This document shows positions 35,066-44,056 of a stretch of 64,000 nucleotides of DNA, piece after piece; position 1 is the first letter of the stretch; every line of letters begins with the position of its first letter. Below the pieces are notes generated by a model. The model was given only the letters and a program-made list of their open reading frames with translations, searched no databases and was not told the DNA's origin. This DNA is from Clostridiales bacterium. GTDB lineage: Bacteria > Bacillota > Clostridia > Saccharofermentanales > Saccharofermentanaceae. The DNA lies in assembly GCA_017515465.1 (NCBI GenBank), contig JAFWFV010000049.1, positions 38,578-102,577 of the forward strand. Reading direction: 5' to 3'. Both the position numbers and the translations under genes were made by a program.

Positions 35066-35992
35066 ATGCCATATTCCAGCGTATTCCTGTCACAGATAAT
35101 CAAGGATTTTGATCTGGAGGTCGTATACGATCCCGGAGATATCGAGGAGAGAAGGATCTGCGTAGCTGACTGTACGAGACCCGGACTGCAGCTGGCCGGA
35201 TATTACGATCACTTCGGCCCTGACAGGATACAGGTCATCGGCAACATGGAGCACGCATACCTGGACAACCTGTCTGCTGAGGAGAGGGGATACTCCATAG
35301 GCAATCTCTTTTCCAAGGAGATCCCTGCCATACTCATAACACGTAACCATGAGGTCCATACGGAGCTCCTGGACTGTGCCAGGATTTATGCAACTCCCGT
35401 TCTCAGGACGTCGGCAGCAACATCCGACATCATCACCGAGGTGGTCGCTTATCTCAAATCGGAACTGGCTCCCAGAGTCTCCATGCACGGAGTCCTGGTA
35501 GAGGTTAACGGTGAAGGTATCCTCATACTCGGCGAGAGTGGTGTAGGTAAATCAGAGACAGCACTTGAGATCGTAAAGAGAGGTCACAGACTGATCGCCG
35601 ATGATCAGGTGGAGATCAGGAAGATCAATGATACGACGCTCATAGGAAGTGCACCCGATGTCATCAGGCATCTGATCGAGATCAGGGGTATCGGAATCCT
35701 GGATGTAAAGGAACTCTACGGAGTATCTTCCGTAAAGTCATCCGAGAACATAGACTTTGTCATCAATCTGGAGAGATGGGATGACAACAAGACATACGAC
35801 AGGCTGGGCCTGTCTGATGAGACAACGGAAATATTAGGGCTCAAGGTCCCTTCCATCACCATCCCCGTAGCACCCGGACGTAACCTGGCGATAATAGTCG
35901 AGGTTGCCGCCATCAATTTCAGGGTCAAGAAGATGGGCTATAACGCAGCAAAGGATCTCGTATCGAGAGTCTTCCCCGGAGGACAGATATGA
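35066..35992 (+). CDS. hprK: HPr kinase/phosphorylase
   Basis: A 308-residue bifunctional enzyme that phosphorylates HPr on Ser46 and removes the phosphate, the key carbon-catabolite switch of Firmicutes. The N-terminal regulatory half (residues 1-130) is followed by MHGVLVEVNGEGILILGESGVGKS, the P-loop, RLIADDQVEI (catalytic acid) and EIRGIGILDVKELYG. The C-terminus KKMGYNAAKDLV is typical. It overlaps murB-rapZ by 4 bases. Position next to cellodextrin metabolism is useful, but the hprK-murB-rapZ-whiA order is common in Clostridia and need not reflect that pathway. Confidence 0.96.
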   Translation: MPYSSVFLSQIIKDFDLEVVYDPGDIEERRICVADCTRPGLQLAGYYDHFGPDRIQVIGNMEHAYLDNLSAEERGYSIGNLFSKEIPAILITRNHEVHTELLDCARIYATPVLRTSAATSDIITEVVAYLKSELAPRVSMHGVLVEVNGEGILILGESGVGKSETALEIVKRGHRLIADDQVEIRKINDTTLIGSAPDVIRHLIEIRGIGILDVKELYGVSSVKSSENIDFVINLERWDDNKTYDRLGLSDETTEILGLKVPSITIPVAPGRNLAIIVEVAAINFRVKKMGYNAAKDLVSRVFPGGQI

Positions 35993-37266
35993 AAGAAGGA
36001 GTTCTGTTCAAGAACTACACCACCATGCGCTGCGGCGGTGAGGCCAGATACTGGGATGAACCCACATGTGAAGAAGACATCATCAGAGATCTCCTGTTCG
36101 CTTCTGAGAGGGGACTGGGTGTCTTTGTCCTGGGAGGCGGCGCCAACTGTCTTATCTCAGATAAGGGCTACGACGGACTGGTCATCAAGATGGGCAAGGA
36201 AATGTCCGGACTTGAGACTGAGGACCTGGGAGACAGGGTTATAGTAAGGGCCGGCGCAGGACTCCTGCTCAGGAGCTTTGCCACTACCGTATCTGAAATG
36301 GGTCTGGAAGGGGCGGAATTCGCCTGCGGCATTCCCGGAACGTTAGGCGGTGCGGTCTTCATGAACGCCGGCGCATACGGCGGAGAGATGAAGGACATCG
36401 TCATAAGCGCCAGGTACATTGACAGTGACGGAAATGCCAATGAGATCTCATCAGACGATCTCAGGCTCGGATACAGGACCAGCATATTCGAACAGATGTC
36501 CAGGGCGGGCAAGGTATTCGTGATCACGTCCGTAACATGCGAACTCAGAAAAGGCGACATAGACTCGATCAAGGCAAAGATCAGCGAACTGAATGAGAAG
36601 AGGACGGCATCCCAGCCGCTGGATGTTCCTTCGTCAGGCTCCACGTTCAAGCGCCCCGAGGGTTATTTTGCAGGCAAGCTCATCGACGACTGCGGGCTCA
36701 GAGGCTACAGCATAGCTTCTTCTGCAGCACAGGTATCACCCAAGCACTGCGGATTCATAGTAAATAACGGCGGAAATGCCTCTGCATCTGAAGTATTCGA
36801 TCTGATATGCGACGTATCAGACAAGGTATATGAAAAGTTCGGAGTCAGGTTGGAGACAGAGGTCAGGCTCGTAGGCGAGTTCAGCAGGAGGATCGATATC
36901 ACATCCTTTGGATTTAAGTACGGCGTACCTGAAGACTGCGATCTGGTATTAGATGCCAGGAGCCTCAAGAATCCCTACTGGGTCGAAGAATTAAGACCTC
37001 TTTCAGGTCTGGATGAACCCATCAGACAGTACCTGGCAGGATTCGAGGAAACAGAGAGGCTGATCGCCGGCTTTGTGGATTCCGTCGAGAATGCCATATC
37101 ACAGAAGAACAAGGCCGTCTTCTCCGTAGCTGTAGGATGTACGGGCGGCCACCACAGATCCGTATACTGTGCATCACGTCTTGAGGAGGAACTCAGGAAA
37201 CTCGGCTACAAGACAGACCTTAAGCACAGGGATATCCTGAAGGATTCTGCCGATGACCGCGGCTGA
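35989..37266 (+). CDS. MurB fused to RapZ C-terminal domain
   Basis: A 425-residue fusion in one open frame. Residues 1-298 are MurB, the FAD enzyme that reduces UDP-GlcNAc-enolpyruvate in peptidoglycan synthesis: NYTTMRCGG, LGGGANCLI, GIPGTLGGAVFMNAGAYGG, LGYRTSIF, the Ser of SSGSTFKRP, and ETEVRLVGEF, the normal MurB end. Residues 303-418 are the C-terminal domain of RapZ/YvcJ: SFGFKYGVPEDCDLV, LRPLSGLDEP, AVGCTGGHHRSVY and HRDI. The RapZ N-terminal P-loop ATPase is absent. In RapZ this domain senses GlcN6P and binds RNA. The usual NPH is NPY here (residues 328-330). The neighbours hprK and whiA match the normal order of separate genes. Confidence 0.93.
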   Translation: MKEGVLFKNYTTMRCGGEARYWDEPTCEEDIIRDLLFASERGLGVFVLGGGANCLISDKGYDGLVIKMGKEMSGLETEDLGDRVIVRAGAGLLLRSFATTVSEMGLEGAEFACGIPGTLGGAVFMNAGAYGGEMKDIVISARYIDSDGNANEISSDDLRLGYRTSIFEQMSRAGKVFVITSVTCELRKGDIDSIKAKISELNEKRTASQPLDVPSSGSTFKRPEGYFAGKLIDDCGLRGYSIASSAAQVSPKHCGFIVNNGGNASASEVFDLICDVSDKVYEKFGVRLETEVRLVGEFSRRIDITSFGFKYGVPEDCDLVLDARSLKNPYWVEELRPLSGLDEPIRQYLAGFEETERLIAGFVDSVENAISQKNKAVFSVAVGCTGGHHRSVYCASRLEEELRKLGYKTDLKHRDILKDSADDRG

Positions 37267-38143
37267 CGGCAGGGAAACTTTTTCCATAAAAGCAAAGAAC
37301 GAAGCATGTCAGGTAAGATGCAGGACCGTTACCGAGAGACAGGCATGCATAGCTGGTGCATTCTGTGCGGCAGCTCCTGCCGGCATCTCCTTTCCATCGA
37401 CATTTGTCAGGACATCTCCCCAGGCCGCAATGGCTCTGGCAGGCCTTCTGGCGCAGGACGGATTCGTCCACCTGGTCAGGGGAGGCAAGGTAATGGTGCT
37501 GGAGCAGTCCTTTGCGTCCTTCTGCGGACTGATGAGTGCCTGTTTTCTCAAGAATGCCAAGGAACAGCTCCTGCTGGACAGGGCTTTTACGAAATGTTTC
37601 CTGAGAGGCGCATTTCTGTCTGCAGGCTACTGCGCAGACCCCAGAAAGTTCTACAGGGCAGAGCTCAGGATATCCAACGACATGATCAGGGACCTGATCT
37701 GCGCGATGCTGGAATCCTTTGACATCAGGCCGTCCGTATCGGAGAGGGATTCCTATACTCTCATATATTTCAAGAACGGCGACATGGTATCTGATTTCCT
37801 GGGCGTTATAGGCGCAACGTCGTGCGTAATGGAATTCGAGAACATCAGGGCTGAAAAGGAAGTAAACAGCTACGTTACGAAGACCGTTAACTGCGATTCC
37901 GGCAACATCAAGAGGTCGGCAGAGGCCAGCGCCAGGAGAAGCTATGCCATAGACAAGATAGTGAGATCGGGTATGAAGGACAGGCTCCCGCAGGAACTTG
38001 TGGACGTAATAGATGCCCACTATAAGAACCCTGCCGCATCCATTGCCGAACTGGGGGCCATGATGGACCCTCCCATAGGCAAATCAGGGATGAACCACAG
38101 GCTCAAAAAGATCATGGAAATAGCAGATACACCGTTTGATTGA
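37253..38143 (+). CDS. whiA: Sporulation/cell-division regulator WhiA
   Basis: A 296-residue DNA-binding protein. It has an N-terminal LAGLIDADG-like homing-endonuclease-fold region (SFSIKAKNEACQ-like start, RAFTKCFLRGAFLSAGYCADP) and a C-terminal helix-turn-helix (SIAELGAMMDPPIGKSGMNHRLKKIMEIA). WhiA controls division genes and, in Bacillus, chromosome segregation. It overlaps the murB-rapZ gene by 14 bases, with GAAGG before the ATG, so they are coupled. The yvcK gene often found between rapZ and whiA is missing. Confidence 0.94.
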   Translation: MTAADGRETFSIKAKNEACQVRCRTVTERQACIAGAFCAAAPAGISFPSTFVRTSPQAAMALAGLLAQDGFVHLVRGGKVMVLEQSFASFCGLMSACFLKNAKEQLLLDRAFTKCFLRGAFLSAGYCADPRKFYRAELRISNDMIRDLICAMLESFDIRPSVSERDSYTLIYFKNGDMVSDFLGVIGATSCVMEFENIRAEKEVNSYVTKTVNCDSGNIKRSAEASARRSYAIDKIVRSGMKDRLPQELVDVIDAHYKNPAASIAELGAMMDPPIGKSGMNHRLKKIMEIADTPFD

Positions 38144-38168
38144 GTAATACCGGCAGATGTGGTACAAT
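38140..38168 (+). promoter_or_regulatory. Promoter of the beta-propeller gene
   Basis: TTGAGT (38140-38145), 17-base spacer, extended -10 TGGTACAAT with TACAAT at 38163-38168. The -35 overlaps the end of whiA. The start codon follows after 53 bases. Confidence 0.7.
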
Positions 38169-38221
38169 ACTACGCAATTTCTCGGATATGGCTGATCCGG
38201 GCAATAACAGGGGTGTTATAA

Positions 38222-40114
38222 ATGTACGACAGGGAGCAATATATTGAGCCCGACAACAGTTATCACAAGCCTTCCAGGGATCCCGGAGAGGGAACAATGG
38301 GTCTTGTGGTCGTAATGACGATACTGTTCGTGATCCTCACGACTGTTCTGGCTGTCGTCTATTTCAACAAACGCAAGAATACTGACGAATCCCCTGATGC
38401 CAACATGAGCCAGCAGAGTGCATTTATCTCTGTTGCGACCCCGACGCCAACACCCATACCTCCCCTGTCGGAGAATCAGAATGCGGTACTCTACCCCGGT
38501 TCCGCAGTGATCAACATGGAGACGGATGAGGAGATAGCAGAGCAGGCCAGACCTGCGGCAAGGGGCCTTACAGAGACGGTATTTACCGGAGACGATAACC
38601 AGCTGGTAACCGATTACAGCCGCGAGAATCCTATCTTCTTTAACGACCCCATCAATTACGGACTCATTCCCGGTATCTTTACCTACAGGGGAAACAATTT
38701 CCGTAACTGTGCCGCCTTCGGATATACGAATATCACCGAGGGCACGATAACCCAGACATGGGAGTTCAACCACATAGGCAAGCTCCTGGCTTCGACCCTG
38801 AATTTTGAGTGGTCCGGACTCAGGTGGACCGGTCAGCCCCTGGTCGTAAAGTGGCCTTCGTCCATGAAGAACGTAATGAACCTCTACGATACTGCCAAGA
38901 ACAAGGAGAACCTGGTGGAGGTCATCTGTGCCGCTCTGGACGGCAAGATCTATTTCTTTGACCTGGAGACAGGCGCTCAGACGAGAGATCCCATCAACGT
39001 AGGTGTATCCATCAAGGGAACCCCTGCCCTTGATCCCAGAGGATATCCTCTCATCTACGTGGGACAGTGTGACAACAACGGAGGCAGCGCCATCTTCGGA
39101 ATGTACATCTATTCGCTCCTGGACGGCAAGCAGCTCTACCACTACGACGGTGGTGAGGATACTGCATACAGGGCGCACTGGAGGGCATTCGATTCATCTC
39201 CCATTATCAACGGGGAATCGGATACGCTTATATGGCCATGCGAGAACGGCATCATCTATACATTCAAGCTCAATTCCAATTATGCTCTGGGCATCGGAGA
39301 TATCTCCATCAGTCCTGAGAGGACAGGTTATAAGTACATCTTCAACGATAATTCCGGTTCCCACATGGGAGTCGAGAGCTCCATCGCCGTATATGGCAAT
39401 TACGGATATTTCGTGGACAACACGAGCAATCTCGTATGCCTCGATCTCAATACCCTGCAGATGGTATGGTGCGTGGTCTTGGGCGACGACTCTGACGTGA
39501 CTCCCGCCATCTCCGAGGAGAACGGCATTCCCTATGTCTACGTGGGTACTGAGGTCGATAATCAGGGCGGCACGGGACAATACTGCGGAGCCGCATACGT
39601 ATACAAGATCCACGGTCTGACGGGTGAGGTTATCTGGCAGACGTCAGAGCCCTGCTACACATTTAACGGAGAGACGTCCGAGACTGATCAGAGCGGCGGA
39701 TGTTTCGGCAACCCCATCATCGGCAAGAATTCGATATCCAACCTGGTAATATTCCCTTTCAGCATGACCAACGGCCTCATGAGCGGCAACAAGCTGGTCG
39801 CCTACGACAAGGACCTGGGAACAAAGGTATGGGAATACGACATGAATATCTACTCATACAGTTCACCCGTTGACTGCTACGATATGTCCGGACAGGCATA
39901 CATAGTAATAGGAGACTCTATAGGTCAGATCCATCTGGTCAGTGCCGGCGCATCTGAGTGCAGGAGGATCACATATCTCCAGTGCCAGAGGAACATCAAT
40001 ACGAACCAGGCTACAGGTTCAGGACTTTGCTTTGAAGCATCGCCTGTCGTTTACGGCAACACCATGGTTATAGGAACGACCGGAGGATCTGTCTTCGGCA
40101 TAGAACTGGGGTAA
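38222..40114 (+). CDS. Membrane-anchored PQQ-like beta-propeller protein
   Basis: A 630-residue protein. After about 25 cytosolic residues a single membrane helix (MGLVVVMTILFVILTTVLAVVYF) is followed by an external TPTPTPIPP linker and a propeller domain from about residue 140. Repeats carry the PQQ-blade style: NGKIYFFDLETGAQT, GMYIYSLLDGKQLYHYDGG, LVCLDLNTLQMVW, KIHGLTGEVIWQT, YDKDLGTKVWEYD. Such propellers are structural or ligand-binding; there is no sign of the cofactor enzyme motif. It is the first gene of a unit with two unknown genes. Function is not known. Confidence 0.75.
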   Translation: MYDREQYIEPDNSYHKPSRDPGEGTMGLVVVMTILFVILTTVLAVVYFNKRKNTDESPDANMSQQSAFISVATPTPTPIPPLSENQNAVLYPGSAVINMETDEEIAEQARPAARGLTETVFTGDDNQLVTDYSRENPIFFNDPINYGLIPGIFTYRGNNFRNCAAFGYTNITEGTITQTWEFNHIGKLLASTLNFEWSGLRWTGQPLVVKWPSSMKNVMNLYDTAKNKENLVEVICAALDGKIYFFDLETGAQTRDPINVGVSIKGTPALDPRGYPLIYVGQCDNNGGSAIFGMYIYSLLDGKQLYHYDGGEDTAYRAHWRAFDSSPIINGESDTLIWPCENGIIYTFKLNSNYALGIGDISISPERTGYKYIFNDNSGSHMGVESSIAVYGNYGYFVDNTSNLVCLDLNTLQMVWCVVLGDDSDVTPAISEENGIPYVYVGTEVDNQGGTGQYCGAAYVYKIHGLTGEVIWQTSEPCYTFNGETSETDQSGGCFGNPIIGKNSISNLVIFPFSMTNGLMSGNKLVAYDKDLGTKVWEYDMNIYSYSSPVDCYDMSGQAYIVIGDSIGQIHLVSAGASECRRITYLQCQRNINTNQATGSGLCFEASPVVYGNTMVIGTTGGSVFGIELG

Positions 40115-40117
40115 GGG

Positions 40118-40534
40118 ATGATGGCTATGGATTTTGAATATGCTTACGGTAATCTGAAGATCCTGGAGATAGAGGTCAGGTCTTATGCGGATGAGGGCTA
40201 CAAGGTCAGATACGATTTCGACCGCGGCCTGATATCCTGGCGTGACTACTACATGTGGAATAACAATTTCATGAAATCCCTTACCGATTCCAAGCTGGAG
40301 ATCCTGGATTCCAAACTGCCGGAGAGTCACATACTCGAAGGACTGGTTAAGATGGAGGAAGGACGGGCAAAGAAAAAGGATACTCTGGAAAGACCCGGCA
40401 AGTGGGAGATATCGGTGGAACTCATGGACGGCTCCAGGTACAAGTTCAAAAACGAAGAGATCTTTCCGGCCGAGTGGATAGAACTGAGGAGCATCGTGGA
40501 GAGCACGACTGAATGTACTTTCAGACTGCACTGA
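40118..40534 (+). CDS. Hypothetical protein
   Basis: A 138-residue soluble protein that I do not recognise. It is charged, with an N-terminal FEYAYGNLKILEIEVRSYADEGYKVRYDFDRGLISW and a C-terminal KYKFKNEEIFPAEW stretch. It begins 3 bases after the propeller gene with GGGGTAAGGG near the stop of that gene; ATG at 40118, 40121 or 40127 could all serve. No signal peptide or membrane segment is seen. Confidence 0.55.
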   Translation: MMAMDFEYAYGNLKILEIEVRSYADEGYKVRYDFDRGLISWRDYYMWNNNFMKSLTDSKLEILDSKLPESHILEGLVKMEEGRAKKKDTLERPGKWEISVELMDGSRYKFKNEEIFPAEWIELRSIVESTTECTFRLH

Positions 40535-40549
40535 TCCTGCCTGTTATGG

Positions 40550-40555
40550 TACAAT
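40550..40555 (+). promoter_or_regulatory. Extended -10 (TATGGTACAAT) before membrane gene
   Basis: TACAAT at 40550-40555 preceded by TGG, the same extended -10 as at 38163. The -35 position is only CTGCAC-like. It is 34 bases before the TTG start of the next gene. Confidence 0.5.
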
Positions 40556-40589
40556 CTTAAGAGCGGCATTGATTTAGGAGATAACGGAA

Positions 40590-41195
40590 TTGGACTATTT
40601 GGAAGGATTATTCCTCGGTAAGATATGGAGTGATACCGATTTTGAGAACAGGAGGCATCTTGGCCTGTTCATTCTCTATGGCATCTTCGTTGACTGCATA
40701 GTCCTTTACAGGTTCGTTTTAGGCAGGCCGCTCCTGGGCTTCGGGAACTTCGGAGTGTTTCAGATGGTACTTTTCATCCTCCTGTTCCTGGCATGTCCTT
40801 TTATCTGCTTCAGATATTACCGAATGCCCATGCCGGGCAAGATCATCATATTAGTGGAGAAATTTCTTAAGTCTTACCTCATCGTAAGTTTTACGGCAGG
40901 TCAGATCTTATCCAGGATCACTTTTGAGAAGTCGGGACTTCAGGAACAACTCCTGGCATATCTCAACAGCACACTGGAATCATATACGGAACGCTTTGCG
41001 GCAAGCGCTGGTTCATTTGCAACGGTCATCGCCGTTCTGGCAGGCGGAATACATGTGGTACTGGTATTTGTCCTCATACTTGCGGCTGCCATCATCATCC
41101 CGGGACTGGCATATCTGGCCATCAGATACATTCAGTACGGATATGACTGGCTCATCAATAAGTTTGTGATCAAGCGTTTCTTCCCATCAAGATAA
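40590..41195 (+). CDS. Hypothetical membrane protein
   Basis: A 201-residue protein with four or five membrane helices and no domain I recognise. The N-terminal stretch DFENRRHLGLFILYGIFVDC leads into the first helix; the C-terminal helix pair (VLVFVLILAAAIIIPGLAYLA) ends in basic residues. Translation starts at TTG 40590, nine bases after AGGAG. It is followed after 12 bases by the nucleoside kinase gene, so they share a transcript. Confidence 0.6.
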   Translation: MDYLEGLFLGKIWSDTDFENRRHLGLFILYGIFVDCIVLYRFVLGRPLLGFGNFGVFQMVLFILLFLACPFICFRYYRMPMPGKIIILVEKFLKSYLIVSFTAGQILSRITFEKSGLQEQLLAYLNSTLESYTERFAASAGSFATVIAVLAGGIHVVLVFVLILAAAIIIPGLAYLAIRYIQYGYDWLINKFVIKRFFPSR

Positions 41196-41207
41196 AGGAG
41201 TTTATCA

Positions 41208-42218
41208 ATGGCAGAACTACAGGACAGACTTGACATTACACTCGAGGAACTGGAGGAGAGTCTCGGCAACAGAAAGCTTACCGAACTGATAGCAAGTTCC
41301 GAGGAACGCTTCCTGTCCAGGATCGATAACATAATCGATGACATACTGTCTGACGGACATAAGAAAGCCATTTTCATTTCCGGTCCCACGTCTTCAGGCA
41401 AGACGACATTCACCATGAGATTATCCCAGGGTCTCAACAGGCACGGCAAGACAGCATCTTTCCTGTCCCTGGATGATTACTACATAATGAACGACCTTAC
41501 CTTTGATGAGGACGGCAGGCCCAATTTCGAGACGATAGACGCCCTTGATGTGGACAGGATCGCATCAGACATCAAAAAGATCATAGCAGGGGAGAAGGTA
41601 ATCCCCCCGGTATTCGACTTTAACGTCAGGAAGCCCATGGAAGGCGACGAGAGCAGAGCCATCAAGCTTCCTTCTGACGGCATCCTCGTGGTGGAGGGCC
41701 TTCACGGCCTGTCTCCGAGGATCTCCGGCGACATCCCCCCGGATGTCTGTGCAAAGGTATTCATCATGCCCTACGGCAACGTATATCACGACACCAAGCT
41801 GATGGACAAGGTGGAGATCAGGATGCTCAGGAGGATCGTCAGGGATTACAGGCACAGGAGTGCACACGCTCTGGCAACCATCGATTACTGGCCCATGATA
41901 GCTAATTCCGAGCAGGAGTATTACGACACGTATCTGGCATCTGCCACATATCACGTCAACTCATTCCTGGCATATGAACCGCTCATAATAGCGCCGATGG
42001 CGCTTCACGATATCCGCGAGGCACTCGCAAGCGCAGCAGACGGCACGCTGACGCCCAATGTGTTCATGGAGAGATCCAACACAGGCAAGCCTTTTGCGGA
42101 TCTGCCCTCTGCCATCAGCAAGGCAAAGAAGCTCCTGGCCCATCTGGAGGAGATCCCCGTGATCGATCCTTCCCGTGTGCCTGAAGCATCAATACTTAAC
42201 GAGTTTATCAGCTCTTGA
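41208..42218 (+). CDS. Nucleoside kinase (uridine kinase-like)
   Basis: A 336-residue P-loop kinase of the phosphoribulokinase/uridine kinase family. Walker A is GPTSSGKTT near residues 63-71; SLDDYY is the substrate loop; FDFNVRKP and VVEGLHGL are catalytic segments; and MLRRIVRDYRHRSAHALATI is the lid. About 50 residues precede the P-loop; the ubiquitin/TGS-like N-terminal part of longer clostridial homologues is not obvious. It would phosphorylate uridine or cytidine. Confidence 0.85.
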   Translation: MAELQDRLDITLEELEESLGNRKLTELIASSEERFLSRIDNIIDDILSDGHKKAIFISGPTSSGKTTFTMRLSQGLNRHGKTASFLSLDDYYIMNDLTFDEDGRPNFETIDALDVDRIASDIKKIIAGEKVIPPVFDFNVRKPMEGDESRAIKLPSDGILVVEGLHGLSPRISGDIPPDVCAKVFIMPYGNVYHDTKLMDKVEIRMLRRIVRDYRHRSAHALATIDYWPMIANSEQEYYDTYLASATYHVNSFLAYEPLIIAPMALHDIREALASAADGTLTPNVFMERSNTGKPFADLPSAISKAKKLLAHLEEIPVIDPSRVPEASILNEFISS

Positions 42219-42236
42219 TATCATAAGGAGGCATTT

Positions 42237-43178
42237 ATGCCCATCAGAATAGCTAACAATCTCCCTGCCAGGGCAATACTTGAGCAGGAACGTATATTTG
42301 TCATGGAGGAGACCAGGGCTCTGACGCAGGATATCAGACCCATCAGGATCGTCATCCTTAATCTCATGCCCAATAAAGTGGTGACTGAGACGCAGATCCT
42401 GAGAGCTCTGTCCAACACCCCCATTCAGATCGACATCGATCTGATCCATACTGCGTCCCACAAATCCGTAAACACATCGGAGGAACATCTGACGAAGTTA
42501 TACGAGACCTTTGACCAGATCAGGGACAATTTCTACGACGGCATGATCATAACGGGAGCCCCCGTGGAACTCCTGGATTACGAGGATGTGGATTACTGGC
42601 CCGAACTCTGCAGCATCATGGAATGGAGCAAGACCCACGTCTATTCCACTCTCCACATCTGCTGGGGAGCAATGGCAGGACTTTACTATCACTACGGCGT
42701 GCCCAAGTACACTCTGGACAAGAAGTGCTTCGGCATATTCGAGCACCGCATGACATACAACAACCCCGTCAAGCTCTTCAGAGGTTTTGACGATATATTC
42801 TATGTCCCTCATTCCAGGCACACTGAGGTCAGGAGGGAGGATATCGAGAAGGTGCCCGCCCTCAGGATACTGTCCGAATCGGAGGAATCCGGCATCTACT
42901 GCGTATCCGATAAGAAAGGACGCCAGATATTCATCACCGGTCACTCCGAGTACGACGTAAACACACTGGACAGCGAGTACAAGAGAGATCTCGGCCTGGG
43001 CCTGCCGATAGATATACCGAAGCATTACTATCCGGATGACGACCCCAGGAATCCCGCACCCCTGCTGTGGAGATCATCTGCCACGCTCCTTTTTACCAAC
43101 TGGCTCAACTACTACGTATATCAGGAAACACCTTTCGAGATCAGCTCGATCCAGCACATGAAGCACGGAGACGACTGA
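42237..43178 (+). CDS. metA: Homoserine O-acyltransferase MetA (predicted acetyltransferase)
   Basis: A 313-residue enzyme activating homoserine for methionine synthesis. Catalytic Cys142 lies in STLHICWGA, the His/Glu pair in GHSEYD near residues 236-238. Residue 111 in [10 protein letters not shown] is Glu, not the Gly of the E. coli succinyl enzyme; Glu there has been linked to acetyl-CoA use, so acetylation is predicted. Start follows AAGGAGG. It overlaps the nnrD gene by one base. Confidence 0.93.
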   Translation: MPIRIANNLPARAILEQERIFVMEETRALTQDIRPIRIVILNLMPNKVVTETQILRALSNTPIQIDIDLIHTASHKSVNTSEEHLTKLYETFDQIRDNFYDGMIITGAPVELLDYEDVDYWPELCSIMEWSKTHVYSTLHICWGAMAGLYYHYGVPKYTLDKKCFGIFEHRMTYNNPVKLFRGFDDIFYVPHSRHTEVRREDIEKVPALRILSESEESGIYCVSDKKGRQIFITGHSEYDVNTLDSEYKRDLGLGLPIDIPKHYYPDDDPRNPAPLLWRSSATLLFTNWLNYYVYQETPFEISSIQHMKHGDD

Positions 43179-44056
43179 TGGAGACCATAGACCAGGCACT
43201 GATAGAGGGGATGTGTCCCGTCAGGGACCGGGGAGGACATAAAGGAACCTTCGGAACGGCTCTTATCGTTGCCGGATCAGAGTTTATGTCCGGCGCCCAG
43301 ACGCTTGCCGTTTCATCAGCCTTAAGGAGCGGCACCGGCATGGTCAGGGTATTTGCTCCTGCCGGCAGCATGGGCAGCACCATCGTTAACTGTCCCTGTG
43401 CGCTTTTATCAGCATGGGGAGATACGGAGACATCTACCCTCCGCATGTTGACCGGATACCTGGAAAAGGCATCAGCATGCGGCATCGGCCCCGGGCTCGA
43501 CGAAAAGGACAAGAGGTCACTGGCAGTGCTGGAATATCTCATCGAAAACAGCCCGAAGCTGGTGATCGACGCCGGAGCACTTAACATTCTTTCCAGAAAC
43601 AGGGAGAGGCTCTTTCCTCTGCTCAGCGCCAGAAAGGAAAAGCCTTCCTTTGAGCCTGCCATTTTGACACCTCACATCGGGGAATTCAAGAGGCTGGCAG
43701 GAGACTGTTCGGAGGAAGTATTAGTACAATTTGCACGAGATACGGGCTGTATCACGGTCCTAAAAAGCAACAATACAATAGTGTCAACAGAGGACGGTAA
43801 ATGCTATATTAATAATGTCAGCAACAACGGCCTGGCCAAAGGCGGGTCCGGAGATGTTCTGACAGGCATGATCACCGGATTCCTGGCACAGGGAATGAAT
43901 GCAGCTGAGTCTGCCCTGGCAGGAGTTTACATCCACTCATTATGCGGACAGTTACTGGCAGACAGGTACGGCAGACGTGCCATGCTGCCTTCGGATATGC
44001 CGGATATCATGAGCAGTGCTTTTAGAGCCTGCGGTTGGGAGAACAATGAGAACTGA
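43178..44056 (+). CDS. nnrD: ADP-dependent NAD(P)H-hydrate dehydratase
   Basis: A 292-residue repair enzyme that dehydrates damaged NADH/NADPH hydrates. The ribokinase-like fold motifs are RGGHKGTFGTALIVAGS, ACGIGPGLDE, DAGALNIL, TPHIGEFKRLAG and GGSGDVLTGMITGFLAQGM. The N-terminal epimerase domain often fused to it is absent. I start it at 43178, where ATG overlaps the stop of metA; earlier in-frame starts lie inside metA. It overlaps alr by 11 bases. Confidence 0.9.
   Translation: METIDQALIEGMCPVRDRGGHKGTFGTALIVAGSEFMSGAQTLAVSSALRSGTGMVRVFAPAGSMGSTIVNCPCALLSAWGDTETSTLRMLTGYLEKASACGIGPGLDEKDKRSLAVLEYLIENSPKLVIDAGALNILSRNRERLFPLLSARKEKPSFEPAILTPHIGEFKRLAGDCSEEVLVQFARDTGCITVLKSNNTIVSTEDGKCYINNVSNNGLAKGGSGDVLTGMITGFLAQGMNAAESALAGVYIHSLCGQLLADRYGRRAMLPSDMPDIMSSAFRACGWENNEN

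Noticed and set aside
38216..39178. A 320-codon open frame on the minus strand opposite the beta-propeller gene
   Set aside because: It is fully antisense to a gene with a good start, promoter and domain pattern, and its translation has no recognisable family. The codon bias of the sense strand leaves few stops on the other.
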